Assembly: GCA_032622095.1 (NCBI GenBank) | Contig: CP136069.1 | Location: forward strand, 50,082,760-50,146,759 | Origin: Siphonodentalium dalli | Lineage: Eukaryota > Mollusca > Scaphopoda > Gadilida > Siphonodentaliidae | Direction of reading: 5' to 3' | Length of the DNA: 64,000 nucleotides | Position numbers and translations under genes: made by a program | The notes under the pieces: generated by a model | The model's input: only the letters and a program-made list of their open reading frames with translations | The model's database searches: none | Told to the model about the DNA's origin: nothing | Shown: positions 9,945-20,393 of the stretch, piece after piece | Numbering within the stretch: the first letter of the stretch is position 1 | How the letters are laid out: each line of letters begins with the position of its first letter

Positions 9945-10421
9945 GTAAATTACCCGATCGAGTTTCTCAATTCACTGAAACCCCCAGGCATGCCACCTCA
10001 TCAGTTGCAGTTGAAGGTAGGTGCACCAATCATGTTGCTCCGAAATCTTGAACCACCTAAGTTGTGTAATGGTACACGACTTTCTATCAAGAAAATATCA
10101 CCTCATATCATTGAGGCAACTATACTCACTGGATGTGCGAAAGGGGAGCATGTTTTTCTCCCTAGGATTCCATTGATTCCCACTGAGTCGCCAATACAGT
10201 TCCGCCGGCTTCAGTTCCCAGTTCGATTGAGCTTTGCAATGTCAATCAACAAATCACAAGGACAGACACTTAAAGTTGTTGGCCTCCAACTTCAGAGTCC
10301 CTGTTTCTCACATGGACAGCTATACGTTGCATGCTCACGGGTCGGCTCCCCCTCCAGTCTGTTCGTTTATGCACCAGAAGGGAAAACTAGGAACGTTGTC
10401 TACCCAGAAGCACTGAGGTAA
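9945..10421 (+). pseudogene. Helitron helicase C-terminal motifs V-VI, copy 1
   Basis: Reads [11 protein letters not shown], then [20 protein letters not shown] and LCNGTRL, motif [15 protein letters not shown] and motif [12 protein letters not shown], ending at TAA 10419-10421. These blocks finish the SF1/Pif1 helicase core. Copy 1 keeps motifs V and VI in one frame; copy 2 shifts inside motif VI and copy 3 has an internal stop. Confidence 0.86.
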
Positions 10422-10429
10422 ATTTTCAA

Positions 10430-10601
10430 AAGCGAAATGGTGAACCCGTCGAAGGAGTAATGGGCGTGTTCAAAGACTATGCTCTCGGTAGGGTCTACAC
10501 TGTTCATCCTACACAACAGCAATGTTTGTTTTTCTTGAGAATGCTGCTGAAGTGGAAGATCCAACATCGTTTAACTCCTTCCGAACTGCCGACGGCCAAT
10601 T
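10430..10601 (+). repeat. Diverged duplicate of internal Rep linker fragment, copy 1
   Basis: About 172 bp matching 8365-8536 (GGTGAACCCGTCGAAGGAGT, ACTATGCTCTCGGTAGGGTC), with scattered substitutions and small indels. It sits 8 bp after the helicase stop. Its 3' edge runs directly into TCTCTTGATTAAAA, the phrase that also occurs in every minisatellite monomer. Confidence 0.9.
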
Positions 10602-10782
10602 TCTCTTGATTAAAACGGCAGAATTAACTCATTGAAAAACCAAAACATTGTCTTCGATTTTTGAGACCTCGCCTTTCATTCGATGTGGGTGCGCTTAGTG
10701 GTTATATTGATATCTCTTCCAACATTTTCATTCGTTGTACATTCCACATTATCGCTCTGCACACAATCTGGTTCATTCACTT
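10602..10782 (+). other. Spacer between Rep fragment and minisatellite, copy 1
   Basis: Begins with a partial monomer phrase (TCTCTTGATTAAAACGGCAG, then AATTAACTCATTGAAAAACC), followed by about 140 bp not repeated elsewhere in the element. Nothing recognisable is encoded. Confidence 0.5.
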
Positions 10783-13700
10783 GATTATTTATCTCATGTG
10801 TCCCCTCACGTTTTCAGTTCTGTATTCTGACCACTCAGTTCAATTAACGAATTAATCAACAACGATAATTAATGGATTAAGAAACTATTAGATGAATGTA
10901 TAGACAGAAAAATACAAACACAGTTACTCAGGAAATTGAATTGGTGTGGGGAAAAATTCCCAAATGTTGTACTTGAATTGTTATAGGTCCATGGTGAGAC
11001 CATTATTTCTCTTGATTTAAAAGGCAGAATTATCTTATTGATTATCTCATGTGTCTCCTCACGTTTTCACTTCTGTATTCTGACAACTCAGTTTAATTAA
11101 CGAATCACTGAACAACGATAATTAATGAATTAAGAAACTCTTAGATGAATTAATGTATAAACAGAAAAAAAACCAAATCCAGTTACTCAGGAAATTGAAT
11201 TGGTGTGGGGAAAAATTCACAAATGTTGTACTTGAATTGTTATTGGTCCATGGTGAGACTATCATTTCTCTTGATTAAATAGGCAGAATTAACTCATTAT
11301 CTCCTCACGTTTTCAGTTCTGTATTCTGACCACTCAGTTTAATTAACGAATCGATGAACAACGATAATGAATGTATTAAGAAACTCTTAGATGAGTGAAT
11401 GTATAGACAGAAAAATGCAAATCCAGTTACACAGGAAATTGAATTGGTGTGGGGAAAAATTCCCAAATGTTGTACTTGAATTGTTATTGGTCCATGGTGA
11501 GACTATCATTTCTCTTGATTAAAAAGGCTGAATTAACTCATTGATTATCCTCACGTTTTCAGTTCTGTATTCTGACCACTCAGTTTATTTAACGAATCAA
11601 TGAACACAATAATTAATGTATTAAGAAACTCTTAGATGAGTGAATGTATAGACAGACAAATGCAAATCCAGTTACTCAGGAAATTGAATTGGTGTGGGGA
11701 AAAATTCCCAAATGTTGTACTTGAATTGTTATTGGTCCATGGTGAGACTATCATTTCTCTTGATTAAAAAGGCAGAATTAACTCATTGATTATCTCATGT
11801 GTCTTCTCACGTTTTCAGTTCTGTATTCTGACCATTCATTTCAATTAACGAATCAATCAACAACTATAATTAATGTATTAAGAAACTCTTAGATGAGTGA
11901 ATGTATAGAGAGAAAAATGCAAATCCAGTTACTCAGGAAATTGAATTGGTGTGGGGGAAATTCCCAAATGTTGTACTTGAATTGTTATTGGTCCATGGTG
12001 AGACTATAATTTCTCTTGATTAAATAGGCAGAATTAACTCAATATCTCCTCACGTCTTCAGTTCTGTATTCTGACCACTCAGTTTAATTAACGAATCAAT
12101 GAACAACGATAATTAATGTATTAAGAAACTCTTAGATGAGTGAATGTATAGACAAAAAAATGCAAATCCAGTTACACAGGAAATTGAATTGGTGTGGGGA
12201 AAAATTCCCAAATGTTGTACTTGAATTGTTATTGGTCCATGGTGAGACTATCATTTCTCTTGATTAAAAAGGCAGAATTAACTCATTGATTATCCTCACG
12301 TTTTCAGTTCTGTATTCTGACCACTCAGTTTATTTAACGAATCAATGAACAACGATAATTAATGTATTAAGAAACTCTTAGATTAGTTAATGTATAGACA
12401 GAAAAATGCAAATCCAGTTACTCAGGAAATTGAATTGGTGTGGGGAAAAATTCCCAAATGTTGTACTTGAATTGTTATTGGTCCATGGTGAGACTATCAT
12501 TTCTCTTGATTAAAAAGGCAGAATTAACTCATTGATTATCTCATTTGTCTTCTCACGTTTTCAGTTCTGTATTCTGACCATTCATTTCAATTAACGAATC
12601 AATCAACAACTATAATTAATGCATTAAGAAACTCTTAAATGAGTGAATGTATAGACAGAAAAATGCAAATCCAGTTACTCAGGAAATTGAATTGGTGTGG
12701 GGAAAAATTCCCAAATGTTGTACAGAAATTGAATTGGTGTGGGGAAAAATTACCAAATGTTGTACTTGAATTGTTATTGGTCCATGGTGAGACCATTATT
12801 TCTCTTGATTAAAGAGGCAGAATTAACTCATTGATTATCTCATTGTTTCCTCACGTTTTGAGTTCTGTATTCTGACCACTCAGTTCAATTAACGAATCAA
12901 TGAATTGGTGTGGGGAAAAACTCCCAAATGTTGTACTTGAATTGTTATTGGTCCATGGTGAGACCATTATTTCTCTTGATTAAAAAGGCCGAATTAACCA
13001 TTGATTATCTCATGTGTCTCCTCACGTTTTCAGTTCTGTATTCTGACCACTCAGTTCAATTAACGAATCAATCAACAACTATAATTAATGTATTAAGAAA
13101 CTCTTAGATGAGTGAATTTATAGACAGAAAAAAGCAAATCCAGTTACTCAAGAAATTGAATTGGTGTGGGGAAAAATCCCCAAATGTTGTACTTGAATTG
13201 TTATTGGTCCATGGTGAGACTATAATTTCTCTTGATTAAATAGGCATAATTAACTCAATATCTCCTCACGTTTTCAGTTCTGTATTCTGACCACTCAGTT
13301 TATTTAACGAATCAATGAACAACAATAATTAATGTATTAAGAAACTCTTAGATGAGTGAATGTATAGACAGACAAATGCAAATCCAGTTACTCAGGAAAT
13401 TGAATTGGTGTGGGGAAAAATTCCCAAATGTTGTACTTGAATTGTTATTGGTCCATGGTGAGACTATCATTTCTCTTGATTAAAAAGGCAGAATTAACTC
13501 ATTGATTATCTCATGTGTCTTCTCACGTTTTCAGTTCTGTATTCTGACCATTCATTTCAATTAACGAATCAATCAACAACTATAATTAATGTATTAAGAA
13601 ACTCTTAGATGAGTGAATGTATAGAGAGAAAAATGCAAATCCAGTTACTCAGGAAATTGAATTGGTGTGGGGGAAATTCCCAAATGTTGTACTTGAATTG

Positions 13701-16700
13701 TTATTGGTCCATGGTGAGACTATAATTTCTCTTGATTAAATAGGCAGAATTAACTCAATATCTCCTCACGTTTTCAGTTCTGTATTCTGACCACTCAGTT
13801 TAATTAACGAATCAATCAACAACGATAATTAATGTATTAAGAAACTCTTAGATGAGTGAATGTATAGACAAAAAAATGCAAATCCAGTTACACAGGAAAT
13901 TGAATTGGTGTGGGGAAAAATTCCCAAATGTTGTACTTGAATTGTTATTGGTCCATGGTGAGACTATCATTTCTCTTGATTAAAAAGGCAGAATTAACTC
14001 ATTGATTATCCTCACGTTTTCAGTTCTGTATTCTGACCACTCAGTTTATTTAACGAATCAATGAACAACGATAATTAATGTATTAAGAAACTCTTAGATT
14101 AGTTAATGTATAGACAGAAAAATGCAAATCCAGTTACTCAGGAAATTGAATTGGTGTGGGGAAAAATTCCCAAATGTTGTACTTGAATTGTTATTGGTCC
14201 ATGGTGAGACTATCATTTCTCTTGATTAAAAAGGAAGAATTAACTCATTGATTATCTCATTTGTCTTCTCACGTTTTCAGTTCTGTATTCTGACCATTCA
14301 TTTCAATTAACGAATCAATCAACAACTATAATTAATGCATTAAGAAACTCTTAAATGAGTGAATGTATAGACAGAAAAATGCAAATCCAGTTACTCAGGA
14401 AATTGAATTGGTGTGGGGAAAAATTCCCAAATGTTGTACAGAAATTGAATTGGTGTGGGGAAAAATTACCAAATGTTGTACTTGAATTGTTATTGGTCCA
14501 TGGTGAGACCATTATTTCTCTTGATTAAAGAGGCAGAATTAACTCATTGATTATCTCATTGTTTCCTCACGTTTTGAGTTCTGTATTCTGACCACTCAGT
14601 TCAATTAACGAATCAATGAATTGGTGTGGGGAAAAACTCCCAAATGTTGTACTTGAATTGTTATTGGTCCATGGTGAGACCATTATTTCTCTTGATTAAA
14701 AAGGCCGAATTAACTCATTGATTATCTCATGTGTCTCCTCACGTTTTCAGTTCTGTATTCTGACCACTCAGTTCAATTAACGAATCAATCAACAACTATA
14801 ATTAATGTATTAAGAAACTCTTAGATGAGTGAATTTATAGACAGAAAAAAGCAAATCCAGTTACTCAAGAAATTGAATTGGTGTGGGGAAAAATTCCCAA
14901 ATGTTGTACTTGAATTGTTATTGGTCCATGGTGAGACTATCATTTCTCTTGATTAAATAGGCATAATTAACTCAATATCTCCTCACGTTTTCAGTTCTGT
15001 ATTCTGACCACTCAGTTTATTTAACGAATCAATGAACAACAATAATTAATGTATTAAGAAACTCTTAGATGAGTGAATGTATAGACAGACAAATGCAAAT
15101 CCAGTTACTCAGGAAATTGAATTGGTGTGGGGAAAAATTCCCAAATGTTGTACTTGAATTGTTATTGGTCCATGGTGAGACTATCATTTCTCTTGATTAA
15201 AAAGGCAGAATTAACTCATTGATTATCTCATGTGTCTTCTCACGTTTTCAGTTCTGTATTCTGACCATTCATTTCAATTAACGATTCAATCAACAACTAT
15301 AATTAATGTATTAAGAAACTCTTAGATGAGTGAATGTATAGAGAGAAAAATGCAAATCCAGTTACTCAGGAAATTGAATTGGTGTGGGGGAAATTCCCAA
15401 ATGTTGTACTTGAATTGTTATTGGTCCATGGTGAGACTATAATTTCTCTTGATTAAATAGGCAGAATTAACTCAATATCTCCTCACGTTTTCAGTTCTGT
15501 ATTCTGACCACTCAGTTTAATTAACGAATCAATGAACAACGATAATTAATGTATTAAGAAACTCTTAGATGAGTGAATGTATAGACAAAAAAATGCAAAT
15601 CCAGTTACACAGGAAATTGAATTGGTGTGGGGAAAAATTCCCAAATGTTGTACTTGAATTGTTATTGGTCCATGGTGAGACTATCATTTCTCTTGATTAA
15701 AAAGGCAGAATTAACTCATTGATTATCTCATTTGTCTTCTCACGTTTTCAGTTCTGTATTCTGACCATTCATTTCAATTAACGAATCAATCAACAACTAT
15801 AATTAATGCATTAAGAAACTCTTAAATGAGTGAATGTATAGACAGAAAAATGCAAATCCAGTTACTCAGGAAATTGAATTGGTGTGGGGAAAAATTCCCA
15901 AATGTTGTACAGAAATTGAATTGGTGTGGGGAAAAATTACCAAATGTTGTACTTGAATTGTTATTGGTCCATGGTGAGACCATTATTTCTCTTGATTAAA
16001 GAGGCAGAATTAACTCATTGATTATCTCATTGTTTCCTCACGTTTTGAGTTCTGTATTCTGACCACTCAGTTCAATTAACGAATCAATGAATTGGTGTGG
16101 GGAAAAATTCCCAAATGTTGTACTTGAATTGTTATTGGTCCATGGTGAGACCATTATTTCTCTTGATTAAAAAGGCCGAATTAACTCATTGATTATCTCA
16201 TGTGTCTCCTCACGTTTTCAGTTCTGTATTCTGACCACTCAGTTCAATTAACGAATCAATCAACAACTATAATTAATGTATTAAGAAACTCTTAGATGAG
16301 TGAATTTATAGACAGAAAAAAGCAAATCCAGTTACTCAAGAAATTGAATTGGTGTGGGGAAAAATTCCCAAATGTTGTACTTGAATTGTTATTGGTCCAT
16401 GGTGAGACTATCATTTCTCTTGATTAAATAGGCAGAATTAACTCATTATCTCCTCACGTTTTCAGTTCTGTATTCTGACCACTCAGTTTAATTAACGAAT
16501 CAATGAACAACGATAATTAATGTAAGATGAGTGAATGTATAGACAGAAAAATGCAAATCCAGTTACACAGGAAATTGAATTGGTGTGGGGAAAAATTCCC
16601 AAATGTTGTATTTGAATTGTTATTGGTCCATGGTGAGACTATCATTTCTCTTGATTAAAAAGGCAGAATTAACTCATTGATTATCCTCACGTTTTCAGTT

Positions 16701-17959
16701 CTGTATTCTGACCACTCAGTTTATTTAACGAATCAATGAACAACGATAATTAATGTATTAAGAAAATCTTAGATGAGTGAATGTATAGACAGAAAAATGC
16801 AAATCCAGTTACTCAGGAAATTGAATTGGTGTGGGGAAAAATTCCCAAATGTTGTACTTGAATTGTTATTGGTCCATGGTGAAACTATCATTTCTCTTGA
16901 TTAAAAAGGCAGAATTAATTCATTGATTATCTCATGTGTCTTCTCGCGTTTTCAGTTCTGTATTCTGACCATTCAGTTCAATTAACGAATCAATCAACAA
17001 CTATAATTAATGTATTAAGAAACTCTTAGATGAGTGAATGTATAGAGAGAAAAATGCAAATCCAGTTACTCAGGAAATTGAATTGGTGTGGGGAAAAATT
17101 CCCAAATGTTGTACTTGAATTGTTATTGGTCCATGGTGAGACTATCATTTCTCTTGATTAAATAGGCAGAATTAACTCATTATCTCCTCACGTTTTCAGT
17201 TCTGTGTTCTGACCACTCAGTTTAATTAACGAATCAATGAACAACGATAATTAATGTAAGATGAGTGAATGTATAGACAGAAAAATGCAAATCCAGTTAC
17301 ACAGGAAATTGAATTGGTGTGGGGAAAAATTCCCAAATGTTGTACTTGAATTGTTATTGGTCCATGGTGAGACTATCATTTCTCTTGATTAAAAAGGCAA
17401 AATTAACTCATTGATTATCCTCACGTTTTCAGTTCTGTATTCTGACCACTCAGTTTATTTAACGAATCAATGAACAACGATAATTAATGTATTAAGAAAC
17501 TCTTAGATTAGTTAATGTATAGACAGAAACATGCAAATCCAGTTACTCAGGAAATTGAATTGGTCTGGGGAAAAATTCCCAAATGTTGTACTTGAATTGT
17601 TATTGGTCCATGGTGAGACTATCATTTCTCTTGATTAAAAAGGCAGAATTAACTCATTGATTATCTCATTTGTCTTCTCACGTTTTCAGTTCTGTATTCT
17701 GACCATTCATTTCAATTAACGAATCAATCAACAACTATAATTAATGCATTAAGAAACTCTTAAATGAGTGAATGTATAGACAGAAAAATGCAAATCCAGT
17801 TACTCAGGAAATTGAATTGGTGTGGGGAAAAATTCCCAAATGTTGTACAGAAATTGAATTGGTGTGGGGAAAAATTACCAAATGTTGTACTTGAATTGTT
17901 ATTGGTCCATGGTGAGACCATTATTTCTCTTGATTAAAAAGGCAGAATTAACTCATTGA
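10783..17959 (+). repeat. Minisatellite array with higher-order structure, copy 1
   Basis: About 7.2 kb of tandem monomers of roughly 245-260 bp, with some shortened (~170) or extended (~300) forms. I count 29 copies of GGTCCATGGTGAGA-type phrase. Each monomer includes GAATTGGTGTGGGGAAAAAT, CTCACGTTTTCAGTTCTGTA and AACGAATCAAT. Special monomers with a doubled GTTGTACAGAAATTG segment occur at about 12717, 14433, 15903 and 17842, marking multi-monomer higher-order blocks. The array is non-coding; the few short frames in it are chance. Confidence 0.93.
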
Positions 17960-18002
17960 AAAACAAAAAGTCATGTTTCTGACAAAGCCATGAGACGAAC
18001 CA

Positions 18003-18027
18003 CGCCAGTGGCGGGCTAACCTGCTAG
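18003..18027 (+). terminator. Helitron 3' end: hairpin plus CTAG, copy 1
   Basis: CGCC (18003-18006), loop AGT, GGCG (18010-18013), ten spacer bases and CTAG at 18024-18027. Helitrons use a 3' hairpin just before CTRR to end rolling-circle strand transfer. The same order ends all the leader Helitrons. Confidence 0.85.
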
Positions 18028-18480
18028 TCTACTATATATTTTGGGACTTCTGTCTGTCTGTTTGTTTGTTTGTTGGTTAGCAATGGCCGGGAAAACTGCA
18101 GGACGGATTTCGACGAAATTTGATACCTAGGGGTACTTTTGTCCGAAGAGTGTTTTGGACGGGTCAAATCGTGACCCGACCTGACCTTGACCTTCAAAAT
18201 GGTCAATTCAAGGTCAAATCGCGCCGAACGACGGGATTTGGACGAAATTTGATACCTAGGTGTACTTTTGTCAGGGGAGTGTTTTGGATGGGTCAAATTG
18301 TGACCCCGACCTGACCGTTACATTCAAAATGATCAATACAAGGTCAAATCGCGCCTTTCGACGGATTTCGCTGTTATATCCACGGAGGTTTTCAAAACCA
18401 ACTATTTGAAAATTGGTATCTGAAGTCCGGATGAAAGCAGAGGGGGAAACAGCCCGGACGAAGTCGGGTTACCCTGCTAG
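18028..18480 (+). mobile_element. Non-autonomous Helitron, GGGACTTCTGTC family, 453 bp
   Basis: Starts TCTACTATATATTTTGGGAC directly after the preceding CTAG and ends CTAG at 18477-18480 behind an imperfect CCCGGAC-GAA-GTCGGG hairpin. The body has two ~127-bp repeats, each with GACGAAATTTGATACCTAGG and a TCAAGGTCA or related half-site. The open frames on both strands here simply read these repeats. Confidence 0.83.
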
Positions 18481-18830
18481 TTTTATATATGCTTAATGAT
18501 ATGATATTGAGGGCGTTACAATTTCTGACAATAGTTTCATTGTTGACGTTTGTGCCGTGACATTTAATTTGTTGGTGTTGAAAAGTGGCTTTATCTTTAT
18601 GAATAGTATAATAGGGTAATTGCAACCCTATATGTGTTTATAAGCAGGGGACTATCATAATTATTTCAGGTGAAATAGTTATGAGAGTTTATGACACAAA
18701 ACAGAATGAACGAGTCGAGCGGCCGTGGTTACGTAGCACGAAAATCGGAGATTTGGAAAAAAGTAGGTCAGATAATTCATAATTAAGAGAATAGAAACAA
18801 CCACATAAATAATATATATCTTCAAAACGT

Positions 18831-18852
18831 TGGTGGTGGTGGTGGTGGTGGT
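18831..18852 (+). repeat. GGT trinucleotide microsatellite
   Basis: Seven uninterrupted TGG/GGT units. The same tract occurs at 46726-46748 in unit 2. Confidence 0.9.
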
Positions 18853-19628
18853 CGTGGTTGTCCTTTCTGTAGAGAAATATTGGCACTATCTTGCCAATAA
18901 ACGGTGTTTGTAAGAATATTTTGCACAATTTGAACGAGCGAAACAATGTTCACGTCCGGTCGGTGCGCGCGCGCATCCTACTCCTCGTGGCTTTGTTGCA
19001 ATGCCATTACAATATGTTGCGTAAATTAATTATTAAAATAAAAATATTGTTTTTAAATCATCTATCGGGATTCATAATATACAGAGGTACCGAATATGAT
19101 ACTCACGATGGGATGGTCTGTTCAAATTCTTGCAATGGTTGTTCTTGTACATGTCTTCCTCTCAAATCATCAATGAAAGTTGCACTACACATTTGGATAT
19201 TAACCCGATCAAAGCAATAATCTGCCAGTCCGTAAAAGTCTTCTAGAACTGTTGAAGATATAGATGCAAAAGTTTATTCAACATAACTATCTTAAACGTA
19301 ACCAAAACAAGATATAACAGTTAACCTATTACATATACAATACGTATCTCAAAACTGCAAAACTCTATCTCATCAGGGGGGGGGGGGGGTCGGAAAAATA
19401 TTTCAGGCACGTATGCTGATTTTTTCCTTTCGACCCTTGTTGGGACCCACCTACCTCCGCGACCAAATTTTTTTCCGTTTTCGGCAGTTTTTTCCGACCA
19501 TTTTTTGACACCCACCCCCCTTTTAACACTAAAACACAGATTTGCGGGGGGAATTCACTATAAACAGCTGTATATGAATTGCTGTGCATATTATTTGTCA
19601 TGGATGTTAACATTGACATGTAAATAGG

Positions 19629-19800
19629 AACGAGTCATTTTAGGGTCATTCAGCAAAACAAAATGGCTGCCAGCGGCCATCTTGGATTTTAAAATTCAAT
19701 CCATTAGCATGGGCTACAGGCTATACTGTTTGTCTGATCTGCATGAGTCATTTTGGGGTCATTCGGCTATAAAACATGGCCGCCAGCAGCCATCTTGTAT
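19629..19800. repeat. Two-copy repeat with paired ATGGC/GCCAT palindromes
   Basis: GAGTCATTTTRGGGTCATTC is followed by an ATGGCYGCCAGCRGCCAT palindrome and then CTTG(G/T)ATTTT, in two copies near 19629 and 19744. Unit 2 has both copies (about 47526 and 47627) with 17 bp lost between them. The paired inward ATGGC arms resemble two opposed YY1-type sites; that resemblance is inference. Confidence 0.6.
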
Positions 19801-20393
19801 TTTAGTCTTTGCATGACTAAATCCTTTGGCATGGGCTACATGTCGTACCTTTGGTCGGATCATCTTGAAATTTGTATTTTATTACAGGTGTGTAAATTTG
19901 ATTAGCTTGGTTTAATATAAGATATTAAGACAGTCTTTGTTTAAAAAATTGTCGTTACGAAATTTATGTTTGAATTTACCTTGGACTGACAGCTGGGACT
20001 GACACCCATTTGCAACAAAATACAACACGATAACTGTTGCAGTCAGTTAAGCAGTTAGAATTACATTATTTCTCTCATTCTAATGTGTTTCAAGCCAAAC
20101 TCATTGCAAAAACAGTCAAAAAGCCTCTTTTTTTTCTTCTTTTTTTTCATTATATTACACATTTATGTGCAGAACAATATCTGATAACAACGATTGCATT
20201 GATATATAGACATATAGACGGGAATGGTGGGGGTTCGACATTCGTACACAACTCACACGCACCTTGCATACACCTTGATATATTAATAACATTGTATGCG
20301 TACATGTATTCACGTATATATATATATATGTTGTTATGCTAGTTATATTCTGTCTTAAATTTGTTCATGAACTTTGGATTGGTTTGCCGAATC

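Larger units (their letters stand above)
4639..18027 (+). mobile_element. Autonomous-type Helitron, copy 1 (13.4 kb, decayed)
   Basis: The 5' end TACTATATATTTTGAGACTT abuts the CTAG of the previous Helitron. The 3' end is a CGCC-AGT-GGCG hairpin 10 nt before CTAG (18024-18027). Internal order is leader (4639-5791), Rep-helicase pseudogene (5792-10421), duplicated Rep fragment (10430-10601), spacer, minisatellite (10783-17959) and 3' tail. Helitrons replicate through a Rep HUH nuclease fused to a Pif1-type helicase, and both domains are recognisable here. Most of the element's unusual length is minisatellite. Confidence 0.9.
18481..20393. other. Region without recognisable genes, unit 1
   Basis: About 1.9 kb. 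It contains a GGT microsatellite (18831-18852), a 14-base G run (19376-19389), and two divergent copies of a ~115-bp repeat with ATGGCTGCCAGCGGCCAT-type palindromes (about 19629-19800). Short frames on both strands show no family features. Part of 19990-20393 may be the 3' untranslated region of the adjacent LINE. Confidence 0.6.

Noticed and set aside
10661-10855. 64-residue frame between helicase and array, repeated in each unit
   Set aside because: It runs from unique spacer into the minisatellite monomer and shows no domain, so it is probably chance.
10783-17959. CRISPR-like appearance of regular repeats
   Set aside because: Monomers are ~250 bp and the whole unit repeats, with no short repeat/unique spacer pattern and no cas genes; the context is eukaryotic transposon DNA.
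10783-17959. Centromere or telomere satellite
   Set aside because: Higher-order structure is reminiscent of centromeric DNA, but the array lies inside Helitron ends in each unit and is only 7-9 kb; no telomere repeat is present.
18120-18314. Overlapping frames on both strands in the 453-bp Helitron
   Set aside because: They read two ~127-bp direct repeats of non-coding Helitron sequence.
18891-19220. 109-residue plus-strand frame with a hydrophobic segment
   Set aside because: No recognisable family, flanked by simple repeats, and no supporting splice or start signals; treated as chance.
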